DNA of 64,000 bases from Bacteroidales bacterium. Its GTDB lineage: Bacteria > Bacteroidota > Bacteroidia > Bacteroidales > UBA1715. The notes below the pieces were generated by a model. The model saw nothing but the letters and a program-made list of their open reading frames with translations, made no database searches and was not told the DNA's origin. The position numbers and the translations under genes are program-made. Shown here one piece after another: positions 17,346 to 25,435 of this stretch (position 1 is the first letter of the stretch; each line of letters begins with the position of its first letter). The stretch covers positions 62,001 to 126,000 of the forward strand of contig JADKDL010000001.1 in NCBI GenBank assembly GCA_016714605.1, read 5' to 3'.

Positions 17346-19079
17346 TTACTGATTTTCAACTACAATTTTTGTGTCTTTTATATTCCCTGTTTCATCAATT
17401 ATTTTCAATAAATAAACACCATTATCAAGGTTCAAATTTTTAATTGAAATATCATTACTATCATTAGTATTTCTGTTTTCTGAATATAGCAAATTGCCAA
17501 TGATAGTAAAAATAGAAATACTTGTCTTTCCCTCAAAACCATGCAGTGATATATTAAGTTGTTCTTTTACCGGATTTGGAAATACTGATACTTTTAAAAG
17601 ATTATTTTCATCATCTATAATAGAGTTTGCTGTAGCAATTGAAAAACGTTGATATGGGCTTGAAATGTAGGTTGGATATTCTACCGATTTATAGCTAATT
17701 GTCTTTCTATGATTGGTGTAAAAATCTATATGCGATGCTGAGGTATTGAGTTCAATTTCTGTTTCCCAAGTATTAGATTGCGCATTGAACCACATACTTT
17801 TAGTGTTTTCAGAAGGTATCATTTCCATGATATATGAAATACTGCCATCAGAACCGCGATCATACATCCACCACAAGCGGCCGGTTTCGGCCGCAGTTGC
17901 AGGGTCGAACTTCACCGAAATATGCAATGTATTACCTTCTCTGTGCGATACGATTGTAGGAGTGGTAAGTAGTTCGTCTACATCATTGTTGAAATGGTTT
18001 AAAGCAAAAACCGTCAAGTTCTTCTCATCTAATTCAGCTGAATCATGTAGCGTGTTTCCATGACCTGTATTTGCCTTCATGTATATTGGAATATCCGGAT
18101 GGTTAGTGCCTCCCCACGCCATATCGTAAGCCACATAATCGTGTGTTCCCGGGTGAAACAGCATATCTACTTTTCGGTTGGCCAATTGTTGTTTATTTCT
18201 GCTTATAAAAACCACATCTGCCATTCTTTCGGCAAGTGCATGCAACGAATCCCACGAATGGCCTTTTTCTAGAGCATCGTGGTTGTAATTTGTGCCAAAT
18301 GTACCAGCTAGAAATTCATGACGAAGCAACTCTTCCTCAACAAATTCAGCTCCTGTTTGTTTCAAATAGTTTATATATTCTAAGTTTTCGTTGTGCAGAG
18401 AAATATGATCTTCCTCGATTGCATAGCGCAGTGGCGAATCCCAAATGGCTGAAAAGGCAGCATGCAAAGCGGTGATTCTGGTATCATTGATTAAGGCAAT
18501 TGTTGGCGAAGTACCGTTTTTTGATGTACCTGAAACCAACACTTTTCCTTTGGCAAAATAACTGGTATCTTTATATGCAGCCGTTATACTTCTCATAATT
18601 GTTGCAGGCCAGGCCCAATATTGTATGTAATAGTAAGGGTTCAGGGTTTCTATAAATAGAGCATTCATAGCATCTTGCAATGAAACTTGTTCTGCATTTA
18701 TACCATTTTGAATTACAGTGCGAACCAAGCCCACGCCCGATCTTAAAAGCATTTTATCAAGTGCAGAGCTTATTATTGTGTCGCTAACAAGTTCTTTTGC
18801 TGTATTTCCTCCGGTTATATGCATACCGGTAGCTTTAGAATCTACAGGAACAATAAACCGAACAGGAATTCTATATGATTGACCTTCCCACAATTCACCT
18901 ACATTTATGCTTATATACTGCTGTCGAGTTCTTACAACCCCTTCAACAATGTGCCAATCATCAATTATCTCAATATCCAGAGTCGAGGTATCACGGATAG
19001 CCTCCATATTGAAGAAATTATTGGCATAACCATAAAAACTGTTTACTAGCAATAAAATTGGGAAGAATATTTTTATCAT
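17346..19079 (-). CDS. PhoPQ-related alpha/beta hydrolase with type IX sorting tail
   Basis: A 577-residue exported protein. It has an N-terminal signal peptide (MIKIFFPILLLVNSFYGYAN), then a PhoPQ-activated pathogenicity-related (PqaA-like) alpha/beta-hydrolase domain. The segment QYWAWPATIMRSITAAY...VLVSGTSKNGTSPTIAL places the putative nucleophile at S186, and FHPGTHDYVAYD near 310 may hold the catalytic histidine or aspartate. From about residue 500 a type A sorting domain follows (VFPNPVKEQLNISL...NLDNGVYLLKI), which directs export through the type IX system and attachment at the surface. Substrate unknown. TATATTTG at 19101-19108 (minus) fits its promoter. Confidence 0.82.
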   Translation of the reverse strand: MIKIFFPILLLVNSFYGYANNFFNMEAIRDTSTLDIEIIDDWHIVEGVVRTRQQYISINVGELWEGQSYRIPVRFIVPVDSKATGMHITGGNTAKELVSDTIISSALDKMLLRSGVGLVRTVIQNGINAEQVSLQDAMNALFIETLNPYYYIQYWAWPATIMRSITAAYKDTSYFAKGKVLVSGTSKNGTSPTIALINDTRITALHAAFSAIWDSPLRYAIEEDHISLHNENLEYINYLKQTGAEFVEEELLRHEFLAGTFGTNYNHDALEKGHSWDSLHALAERMADVVFISRNKQQLANRKVDMLFHPGTHDYVAYDMAWGGTNHPDIPIYMKANTGHGNTLHDSAELDEKNLTVFALNHFNNDVDELLTTPTIVSHREGNTLHISVKFDPATAAETGRLWWMYDRGSDGSISYIMEMIPSENTKSMWFNAQSNTWETEIELNTSASHIDFYTNHRKTISYKSVEYPTYISSPYQRFSIATANSIIDDENNLLKVSVFPNPVKEQLNISLHGFEGKTSISIFTIIGNLLYSENRNTNDSNDISIKNLNLDNGVYLLKIIDETGNIKDTKIVVENQ

Positions 19080-19100
19080 ACAAATAGTTATTTATCAAGA

Positions 19101-19108
19101 CAAATATA
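19101..19108 (-). promoter_or_regulatory. -7 promoter box of the PhoPQ-related hydrolase
   Basis: TATATTTG on the minus strand matches TAnnTTTG exactly and lies 21 bases before the ATG. No convincing -33 TTTG at the right distance, so moderate support only. Confidence 0.4.
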
Positions 19109-19153
19109 GCAATCTCTAAATGCAACTTTAAAAAAAAAATTATATTATTTCAT

Positions 19154-20389
19154 TCAAATTTTAAGTTTTAAATATTTATAATATTTCGTTCCTTGTTCCG
19201 ATAATTTTGGATAAATATTTAAGCTTAATTTTTCATCGAAAATTTCAAATAGCATTTTAGCTTCATTTTTATTGCCTTTTTGCAAGCAACTATCTATACG
19301 ATATAATAGTTCATACCTAATATTATCAACAAAATTATTTTCACTTAAACTATTTCTGTTTAAGTATTTTAAGCAGTCAATTACTGAATAAATCATTGTT
19401 TTATATTCTGAAAAAGAAAGTTGTGGCTGTTGATCGTAATTTATTTTTTCAATAATTATATATGATTTTAAATGATTGCTCAAACTCAACTTGTTTGCTT
19501 CATAAAATCCGGTTGTAAAATATACTTCTCTATTAAATTTATTTTTTTTGAGTAAATTTAATAATAAGACATCATTACGTAGTATATACTGTTCATAATT
19601 TGTAGAATAACTTGGTTTTAGTATCCAAGAAAAAACTTTCTTATTAGGAGTTTTGATTGATATTTTAGTATCGGTCCAGGGTTTAAAGATTACAGAATCC
19701 AACTCCTTATATTTTTTACCAAATGATATTTTATTTTTGTTTTTAATAAATTTCGGATACCAAAGGGTATTTAACAAACTTATGTCAATAACCGTTACAT
19801 CAGTTCTGTAATGCTCTACAAATTGCAGATACCAAAGCGGTATGGTGAAGTTATCGCCAGAAGTAATTAAAATAGCATTTGGCGAACAAGAATCGAGCAC
19901 TTTTCTATTAATTGATAAAAAAAAATTACCAAAACCACCTCTTTTTTTACCCTCTTTAAAAGCCCAAAGTGCAGAGTCTAATTTATTTTTATAAATATAA
20001 CACATTGCCTGTCCGCCCCATTCTCCAGTTAATTTTGAATAGGGGTCAAGCACAAGAATTTCTCCATTATATTTTGGTGTGAGTCTGTTTACTATTTCAA
20101 ATTGTTCACTTGATTTTATGGTTAAATTACTATTCATAGAAATTATACTTCTACCATCAAATGAATTAAAACGGCTATATGCATAACCTAAGAAATAATG
20201 GGCTTCTGCATTTTTAGGCTCTATTAAAATTGCTTGCTCAAGTTTTTTTATAGCATTATTTAAATTTTGATGCTCAGAATCTTTATATAATTCACGCTTA
20301 CCCTCTTGAAGCAAGGTTTCAAAATTAATAGATTGTGAGAAAAGAAGCGAAGAGATAAAAATAAAATAAAGTGTGGTAAATGTTTTCAT
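19154..20389 (-). CDS. Secreted TPR protein related to the C-terminal half of DUF2723 proteins
   Basis: About 411 residues from the ATG at 20389, chosen because it gives a clean signal peptide (MKTFTTLYFIFISSLLFSQ). TPR-like helices occur at about 30-70 (NAIKKLEQAILIEPKNAEAHYFLGYAYS). The central motif ILITSGDNFTIPLWYLQFVEHYRTDVTVIDISLLNT is the one found downstream of the membrane part in DUF2723 (GT117) proteins, but the membrane part itself is absent. Probably periplasmic. Function unknown. Confidence 0.75.
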   Translation of the reverse strand: MKTFTTLYFIFISSLLFSQSINFETLLQEGKRELYKDSEHQNLNNAIKKLEQAILIEPKNAEAHYFLGYAYSRFNSFDGRSIISMNSNLTIKSSEQFEIVNRLTPKYNGEILVLDPYSKLTGEWGGQAMCYIYKNKLDSALWAFKEGKKRGGFGNFFLSINRKVLDSCSPNAILITSGDNFTIPLWYLQFVEHYRTDVTVIDISLLNTLWYPKFIKNKNKISFGKKYKELDSVIFKPWTDTKISIKTPNKKVFSWILKPSYSTNYEQYILRNDVLLLNLLKKNKFNREVYFTTGFYEANKLSLSNHLKSYIIIEKINYDQQPQLSFSEYKTMIYSVIDCLKYLNRNSLSENNFVDNIRYELLYRIDSCLQKGNKNEAKMLFEIFDEKLSLNIYPKLSEQGTKYYKYLKLKI

Positions 20390-20443
20390 TAATATTGGTT
20401 TACAAATGGTTACGTTCATTCAAAAGAGGAAATAAAAGAAGTT

Positions 20444-20575
20444 TTATATTCTAAATTTGATTTTATTTATTTCTAATAATCTATTAATGTTTTCCACAGC
20501 TTTATCGAAACGCTGCTGCCAATTTCCATTAATTTCAACAAAGATAATATTATATTTGTCAAGAATTTCCCAGCT
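20444..20575 (-). pseudogene. C-terminal gene remnant cut off by repeat R1
   Basis: On the minus strand the frame SWEILDKYNIIFVEINGNWQQRFDKAVENINRLL runs without stop to a TAA at 20444-20446. The residue pattern is strongly protein-like, but no start exists, and the frame ends on the upstream side at CCCAGCTCGTA, the first bases of repeat R1. It looks like the last ~40 codons of a gene whose front was lost. Parent family not recognised. Confidence 0.45.
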
Positions 20576-20812
20576 CGTATAGGTTTTGCTACGCTGAGCA
20601 CTTCGTGGTTGCAAATCAAAACGCTAAATTACTATTTTTAAAATTAGGACTTCTAGCACCGCTATACAGTTTAAAAACTAAATTCCAATACTCAATTATA
20701 ATCTCACTCATCATAATTCCACGCGCTACTGAATATTAGCAACCTAACTATGTGCGATTTAGTAATCAAGAAAATCATAATAATCAGATAAATTAAAGTT
20801 CTGACAATATTA
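20576..20812 (+). repeat. Dispersed repeat R1, copy 1
   Basis: Blocks in order: CGCTGAGCACTTCGTGGTT, AAAACGC, GACTTCTAGC, CTCACTCATCATAATTCC, GCGCTACTGAATATTAGC, CCTAACTATGTGCGAT, AATCATAATAATCAGATAAA, AAAGTTCTGACAAT. Copies with the same order lie at 27241-27430 and 29077-29309. No coding capacity. Confidence 0.7.
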
Positions 20813-20814
20813 GA

Positions 20815-20834
20815 AGACGCACGGCCGTGCGTCT
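20815..20834. repeat. Perfect 20-bp palindrome
   Basis: AGACGCACGGCCGTGCGTCT is identical to its own reverse complement and is followed by CTACGGGG. It stands directly at the end of repeat R1; a half copy (GAGACGCACG) stands at the same place after the R1 copy at 29077-29309. It resembles REP-type palindromes seen in several phyla. Confidence 0.6.
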
Positions 20835-20960
20835 CTACGGGGAATACAGCACTTTGATAGTAAGGTATTAGTTAAAAACTCCAATTTACTTGGCTGACAT
20901 ACAGAATATAGGCAACTCAAAAAATTTAAATCTTAGATTTTCAAAATCCAAAAAACTAAT

Positions 20961-20968
20961 TATATTTG
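20961..20968 (+). promoter_or_regulatory. -7 promoter box of the methyltransferase gene
   Basis: TATATTTG matches TAnnTTTG exactly. If used, transcription starts near 20975 and leaves a leader of about 210 bases before the ATG at 21188. Confidence 0.45.
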
Positions 20969-21015
20969 TGCAGTTAAAAAATTTTTGGATGTTTACATTT
21001 TATTCGGATTTGGTG

Positions 21016-21094
21016 AAGTAAATAACCTTGGGAGTTAATCCTTTGGTTATACTTATTTGGAAATTCTCTTAACAGTTTCTGGTGAGGGAATTTG
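21016..21094 (+). ncRNA. Structured 5' leader candidate with two hairpins
   Basis: First hairpin: AAGT-AA-ATAACC (21016-21027) with GGTTAT-ACTT (21045-21054), closing an inner GGGAG..TCC. Second: AAATTC-TC..CAG (21061-21075) with CTG..GAG-GAATTT (21079-21093). Both lie in the predicted leader of the methyltransferase. I cannot match them to a known riboswitch class. Pairing is read by eye. Confidence 0.35.
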
Positions 21095-21187
21095 TTTTTG
21101 TAATCAAAACACTAACACGTAGTTAGGTCTGATTATGAGAATATTAAATAATATTGTCTTTACCTTAACAGAATAAATTTTAACATC

Positions 21188-21961
21188 ATGAGTAATGAAA
21201 ATAAATCAATACACGAATTCGACTTTAATCTAATTTGTGATTATTTTTCAAGTCTTAACCGCCAAGTCATTCTAAGCAAGGAAGTAACACTCAAAGCACT
21301 GAGTTTTATAGATAATCTTTCTGAAAAATCAGTAATAGCAGATATAGGTTGTGGTACAGGTGGTCAGACTTTAGTTTTGGCGCAGCATACTCAAGCAAAA
21401 ATCAGCGCTATAGATTTATTTCCCACATTTATAGATAAATTGAACCAAAGTACAGTAGCTTTAAATCTGCAAAACAGAGTTAGAGGCATAGTTGGCTCTA
21501 TGGACCAACTGCAATTTGCCGATAACGAGTTGGATTTGTTGTGGTCTGAAGGTGCAATTTATAATATAGGTTTTGAAAGAGGTATAAATGAATGGCGTAA
21601 GTTCATAAAAACGGGCGGTTATCTAGCTGTTTCGGAAGCATCGTGGTTTACAGAAACTCGACCTACCGAAATAGAAGCTTTTTGGAATACTGCCTACCCT
21701 GAGATTGATACTATTGCAAATAAAGTATTGCAAATGCAGAAAGCAGGTTATGTACCAGTGGCTACATTTATTTTGCCCGAATACTGCTGGATAGATAATT
21801 TCTACCTACCTCAAATAGCTACTCAGGAGGCATTCTTGAAAAAATATGCCGGCAATAAAAATGTTGAAGATTTTATTGCTAATGAACGAAATGAGATGCA
21901 ACTGTATTATAAACACAAAGCTCATTATGGTTACGTTTTTTACATTGGAAAAAAACTCTAA
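21188..21961 (+). CDS. Class I SAM-dependent methyltransferase
   Basis: A 257-residue soluble Rossmann-fold methyltransferase. Motif I is VIADIGCGTGGQT (49-61), followed by the acidic residue in SAIDLFP (about 75-81), DQLQFADNELDLLWSEGAIYNIGF (motifs for Asp-rich and post-motif strands) and the KTGGYLAVSE strand. Homologues with this IYNIGFERGI motif are common in Bacteroidota; their substrate is not established. A strong terminator follows, and a structured leader precedes it, so the gene is its own transcription unit. Confidence 0.82.
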   Translation: MSNENKSIHEFDFNLICDYFSSLNRQVILSKEVTLKALSFIDNLSEKSVIADIGCGTGGQTLVLAQHTQAKISAIDLFPTFIDKLNQSTVALNLQNRVRGIVGSMDQLQFADNELDLLWSEGAIYNIGFERGINEWRKFIKTGGYLAVSEASWFTETRPTEIEAFWNTAYPEIDTIANKVLQMQKAGYVPVATFILPEYCWIDNFYLPQIATQEAFLKKYAGNKNVEDFIANERNEMQLYYKHKAHYGYVFYIGKKL

Positions 21962-22004
21962 CGGTTGCTTTGTTTAGTAAGTTTAATTGCATTTTAAATG
22001 TATG

Positions 22005-22041
22005 CTCCAAATTCGGTTAATCCGGATTTGGAGTTTTTTTT
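22005..22041 (+). terminator. Intrinsic terminator of the methyltransferase gene
   Basis: CTCCAAATTCGG (22005-22016) pairs with CCGGATTTGGAG (22022-22033), one G-T wobble, loop of five, followed by eight T. Textbook form. Confidence 0.88.
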
Positions 22042-22200
22042 AATAAAGTTCAAGTTTGAATTTAGTAAACTAATGATTACACAGCAAATCAAAGTAGGGG
22101 CGTTAGCTCTGACATCTTTAATGCATAAAATCTGAATATAAGTTTAAGCTGTTATTCCCGAACTAATTTATAAAACAAATGATACATACTTTGGCTGAAA

Positions 22201-22302
22201 ATCATGTTAATCATTTAATCCTATAAATCAGTGGTTCAGACATTTTTTTGCAGGCGTAGCCTACTGAAATATGGACGACTTAGGACAGCTTAAGCTGAAA
22301 GG
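22201..22302 (-). repeat. Rhs-cassette border repeat R3, copy 1
   Basis: Blocks GTTAATCATTTAATCC, AAATCAGTGGTTCAGACA, GCAGGC-TAGCCTACTGAAA, ATGGACGACTTAGGACAGC. The same series recurs at 24068-24166 and at 26882-26970 plus 27239-27254, always between Rhs cassettes. In the third copy it is split by an inserted foldback element. Confidence 0.75.
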
Positions 22303-22437
22303 GGCATGTAATCCTGTTTCAAAGCCACTGGTAATAATACCAAATGATGCAGAATAACCAATCACTCCAGCAACATTAATAGAAAAACCTATTTCTATTT
22401 GAACAGCATCTGGGCTGAAAGCACCAAATGAGCACGA
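22261..22437 (-). pseudogene. Possible remnant of an Rhs toxin tail
   Basis: Directly after the TGA of the downstream gene (22441-23067), the same minus-strand frame continues as FGAFSPDAVQIEIGFSINVAGVIGYSASFGIITSGFETG and reads into repeat R3 before a TAG. The Gly/aromatic-rich pattern recalls the tail of Rhs cassette B (24508-25377). It may be the end of a lost toxin cassette left behind when the array was rebuilt. Confidence 0.4.
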
Positions 22438-22440
22438 ACG

Positions 22441-23067
22441 TCAATCAGTAGGGAAATTTAATTCTTCAGTTAAGAATAGATAATACCATTTTTTGTTAAT
22501 AGGCTTGATAATTGGAATTTCTTTTTTGTATTTATCAATCACTGTTGTATCAAAAAAGTAATACAATGATATATCTTCATTTATATTAAACCTTGTTGCT
22601 TGTCCCCATGGGTAGCTGATTATCCCATCAATACCCATATTGAAGAAGCTTTTCGCAATACTATCAATTGCCGTGTTTGCATATTGTAAGCTGCTGTCAA
22701 TGGCATTTGTTCTTTGAATGAAATCAATATTACTTTTTAATTTCGTTACCAATAGAGTATCATTTTTCTGTTTCCGACAAATAAATCTTTTTTCAGAATA
22801 TTTAGAATCTTCTATCAAAGATCCATCATTACGATAATATAATTTTGAACTATCATTATGTTCATAAAAATAGCTAAATAAGAAAGACGAATTTTGATTA
22901 GGCTCTCTTTTAGTGATGCTCCAGTTATTAAAAATAATAAGATCTTGTTGTTCAAGTTTATTTACAATGTATCTTATCTCTTCTTTACTCATTTTTCTAT
23001 TTCCACAAGAAGAAAGAAAATTTGTTATGATGATATTAATTAAAATAATATAAACTAAAGTTTTCAT
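22441..23067 (-). CDS. Lipoprotein, putative immunity protein of Rhs cassette A
   Basis: A 208-residue predicted lipoprotein (MKTLVYIILINIIITNFLSSC, lipobox LSSC). It begins two bases after the stop of the Rhs-type toxin at 23070, the position where cognate immunity genes sit in Rhs and CDI modules. The body is soluble and rich in charged residues (IDGIISYPWGQATRFNINEDISLYYFFDTTVIDKYK); no known domain recognised. The immunity role is inferred from position alone. Confidence 0.6.
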   Translation of the reverse strand: MKTLVYIILINIIITNFLSSCGNRKMSKEEIRYIVNKLEQQDLIIFNNWSITKREPNQNSSFLFSYFYEHNDSSKLYYRNDGSLIEDSKYSEKRFICRKQKNDTLLVTKLKSNIDFIQRTNAIDSSLQYANTAIDSIAKSFFNMGIDGIISYPWGQATRFNINEDISLYYFFDTTVIDKYKKEIPIIKPINKKWYYLFLTEELNFPTD

Positions 23068-23069
23068 GC

Positions 23070-23915
23070 TTATCTATTATAAGTTATTCCATTTTTATAG
23101 TAGTTATACAATGTTGCACCTAGATTGATAGATCTTTGATCGTCCCAAGAGTCAAAACCTGTACTAATCTCATTCAGGTGAGCTCCTAATATAATCGGAT
23201 ATCTTCCAAATCCTAATGTTTTTGCTCCAACTGCAAATAGGAAGTTCCCTAAATTACCTTCATCATGTCCATAATAACTTCCAGACATAGGGTCTTTTAT
23301 GACATACATCGTGTTGGATTTCGGATTTTTCAAAGCATTCCAAAAGGTATATCGGTAATCCATTTTACCATTATTATTTTCTTTAAGAATAAATGGAATT
23401 TTATCTAAAGTACTAACTTCTGATAAACCTGAGTTTGCTATTATTGCATCAATTTCATTATTAGTTATTATTCTGAATCTCTTAATCGCTGTTCCCTTGT
23501 TGTTTAATACACTATTAGTTATGTTGTCTGCATATCTTTGATCTGTAAATCGAAATGAGAAAGTTATGTTATTATTAGCATCAACTTGAATACCTCTATG
23601 TCCACCGTGAATGAATTCAAAGAACCAGCTTCTCTCTATAAATTGTCCTGTAAATTCGCCATTTGCACCAAATACAAAATCATCAGGACTATACATTCCA
23701 TTCGAATCCACACTATTCATCCAATTATTCCCCATAGCCAAATACGGGCTCCAATATTGTCCAGCGAGGTCGGTAGTCATCCAACGACCTATACGTGGGT
23801 TGTAGAGTCGGGCTTCGAAGTGGTTGTAGCCAGTCTCAAAGTCGTACTCGGCAAACTGCCCTTGGTAGCCAAAGCGGTAGGTTGTGCCAATAGTATATGT
23901 TTTGCATGTAGTCAT
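23070..23915 (-). CDS. Orphan Rhs C-terminal toxin cassette A (toxin-44-like)
   Basis: About 281 residues from the ATG at 23915. The first ~70 (TIGTTYRFGYQGQFAEYDFETGYNHFEARLYNPRIGRW..AGQYWSPYLAMGN) are the Rhs repeat-associated core end shared almost identically with the cassettes at 24508 and 25970. The remainder is unique. Its last part, HDEGNLGNFLF..GAKTLGFGR..GAHLNEIS....DDQRSINLGATLYNYY, resembles the polymorphic toxin type 44 family, a predicted nuclease. The autocleavage-type motif reads TTDLAGQ here, with L instead of the P found in the other two. No full Rhs gene is present, so it is an orphan or silent cassette. Confidence 0.7.
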   Translation of the reverse strand: MTTCKTYTIGTTYRFGYQGQFAEYDFETGYNHFEARLYNPRIGRWMTTDLAGQYWSPYLAMGNNWMNSVDSNGMYSPDDFVFGANGEFTGQFIERSWFFEFIHGGHRGIQVDANNNITFSFRFTDQRYADNITNSVLNNKGTAIKRFRIITNNEIDAIIANSGLSEVSTLDKIPFILKENNNGKMDYRYTFWNALKNPKSNTMYVIKDPMSGSYYGHDEGNLGNFLFAVGAKTLGFGRYPIILGAHLNEISTGFDSWDDQRSINLGATLYNYYKNGITYNR

Positions 23916-23918
23916 ACT

Positions 23919-23948
23919 CAAATATAAAAACTTTTTCCGAAAACAAAA
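23919..23948 (-). promoter_or_regulatory. Promoter-like motif abutting Rhs cassette A
   Basis: On the minus strand TTTG, 17 bases further on TATATTTG (23919-23926), then three bases and the ATG. The same sequence precedes cassette C (26753-26760). In cassette B the box reads TATATTTT. If it is a true promoter, the transcript would start at or inside the ATG and be leaderless. Confidence 0.35.
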
Positions 23949-24067
23949 AGGTTCAGAACTTTGCCAAAGTTTTAAACTTTGGCAAAGTTGGTACTACTGT
24001 TTTTCATTGCCGTTTGGCTTCAGCGAACGGGGGTGAAAAATGCAATGTTTTATTAGGCTTTAGCCAA

Positions 24068-24166
24068 AAATCCTGTTAATCATTTAATCCTACAAATCAA
24101 GGTTCAGACATTTTTATTTGCAGGCTTAGCCTACTGAAATATGGACGACTTAGGACAGCTTAAGTT
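24068..24166 (-). repeat. Rhs-cassette border repeat R3, copy 2
   Basis: Same blocks as at 22201-22302 (CCTGTTAATCATTTAATCC, GGTTCAGACA, CAGGCTTAGCCTACTGAAA, GACGACTTAGGACAGCTTAA). Further toward cassette A, 23960-24067 matches 26797-26881 (TTGGCAAAGTTGGTACTACT, TTTCATTGCCGTTTGGCTTC), so the shared border unit is about 200 bases. Confidence 0.75.
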
Positions 24167-24181
24167 ATATGGTAACTTCAA

Positions 24182-24514
24182 TCATCGAAGAAAATGTGTA
24201 ATTATAAAAAGAATAAAAAGAAAAATTAATACAAGTAAAGATAAAACTATGTATATCTTATTGTATTTAGTTAATTCTTCTCCGGCTTTTCTTGCTGTAA
24301 TATTTTCTTTTTCTTTATCTCTTTTAACTATTGGGAGTAGGAGTAAAATAAATTGTAAAATATCTCCTTTAATATAAAAATCATATATGTTATTTATATT
24401 TTTAAAAGATTTCTTAGAAGTTTCTTGAGTATAGGATATTTGACTACCTGCTTTTAAATGCAAAGAAATAAACCAACTAATAACACATAATAAAAATAAA
24501 ATTGCTACTACCAT
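24182..24514 (-). CDS. Small membrane protein, putative immunity protein of Rhs cassette B
   Basis: A 110-residue protein with two or three hydrophobic segments (MVVAILFLLCVISWFISLHL, ILQFILLLLPIV, IYIVLSLLVLIFLFILFIITHF). Its ATG overlaps the end of the Rhs toxin gene (ATGGTAG, 24508-24514), so translation is coupled. No known family. Membrane immunity proteins commonly protect against toxins that act in the envelope, but the role is inferred from position. Confidence 0.6.
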   Translation of the reverse strand: MVVAILFLLCVISWFISLHLKAGSQISYTQETSKKSFKNINNIYDFYIKGDILQFILLLLPIVKRDKEKENITARKAGEELTKYNKIYIVLSLLVLIFLFILFIITHFLR

Positions 24515-25377
24515 GTATTTCCATTATTTCTAGTAAACCCAAATGGTGCAGGACCTCTTGAAATACTTACAGATGTAGATGTATAACTTTTTCCATAATC
24601 AGAGAATGAACAATTTGGATTTGTTTTATCCCCCCCTCGACTTATAGAAATACCAAGAAAGCTAAGGTTATCACTTGCACCTTTCCCTTTTACATCAGCT
24701 ATTCCGAATGTTGGATTATATGAGGAACTGCCAGTCAACGAAATACCATAACCAACATCTGCTCCAGCAGTATGATCTCCTGTAAAATAAAAGTCCCAGT
24801 TACCTCTTTCATCAAAAATTACACCTGTTTCAAATCCAAATCCCATACCCGGAGTAATATTTCCTCCAAATCCAATTTGAAATACTTTAAAGGTAGGTCG
24901 ATACTTTCCTCTCATCGCCTTAACTACAGGACTATTCATTGTTCTCATATGATCTGAATATTTTCCACTTATTGTAATTTCTGATAAATAAATAAATTTG
25001 TCAAAACCCCCAGACCAAAAATTAAAAGTTTCTCTACTACTTGTCCAATTAGTAAATGTAACTCCATTTATTTTAATTGTTGCTGCTGTTTCCCCATCTA
25101 TCCAAATATTGTTACCATTCTTATCTTGATAGCCATCTGAATATCTCCCTGAATATCTTCCATCTCTATCTACCCCATTCATCCAAATATTCCCCATAGC
25201 CAAATACGGGCTCCAATATTGCCCGGCGGGGTCGGTAGAGAGCCAACGACCTATACGTGGGTTGTAGAGTCGGGCTTCGAAGTGGTTGTAGCCAGTCTCA
25301 AAGTCGTACTCGGCAAACTGCCCTTGGTAGCCAAAGCGGTAGGTTGTGCCAATAGTATATCTTTTGCATGTAGACAT
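24508..25377 (-). CDS. Orphan Rhs C-terminal toxin cassette B (unknown toxin)
   Basis: About 289 residues from the ATG at 25377, the start shared by all three cassettes. The frame is open a further 40 codons upstream, but that part is not shared and overlaps the next gene. The N-terminal ~70 residues are the Rhs core end (TTYRFGYQGQFAEYDFETGYN..NPRIGRWLSTDPAGQYWSPY). The unique part (GETAATIKINGVTFTNW ... GNITPGMGFGFETGVIFDERGNWDFYFTGDHTAGADVGYG) is Gly-rich and beta-like; I do not recognise the toxin. Overlap with a small membrane gene supports a toxin/immunity unit. Confidence 0.68.
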   Translation of the reverse strand: MSTCKRYTIGTTYRFGYQGQFAEYDFETGYNHFEARLYNPRIGRWLSTDPAGQYWSPYLAMGNIWMNGVDRDGRYSGRYSDGYQDKNGNNIWIDGETAATIKINGVTFTNWTSSRETFNFWSGGFDKFIYLSEITISGKYSDHMRTMNSPVVKAMRGKYRPTFKVFQIGFGGNITPGMGFGFETGVIFDERGNWDFYFTGDHTAGADVGYGISLTGSSSYNPTFGIADVKGKGASDNLSFLGISISRGGDKTNPNCSFSDYGKSYTSTSVSISRGPAPFGFTRNNGNTW

Positions 25378-25435
25378 ACTAAAATATAAAAATTTTTTTC
25401 CGAAAACAAAAAGGAATAGAACTTTTGAACGGGTA

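Noticed and set aside
20961..21187. Known riboswitch (cobalamin, TPP, SAM) in the methyltransferase leader
   Set aside because: None of the conserved core strings of these classes could be found; reported only as an unassigned structured leader.
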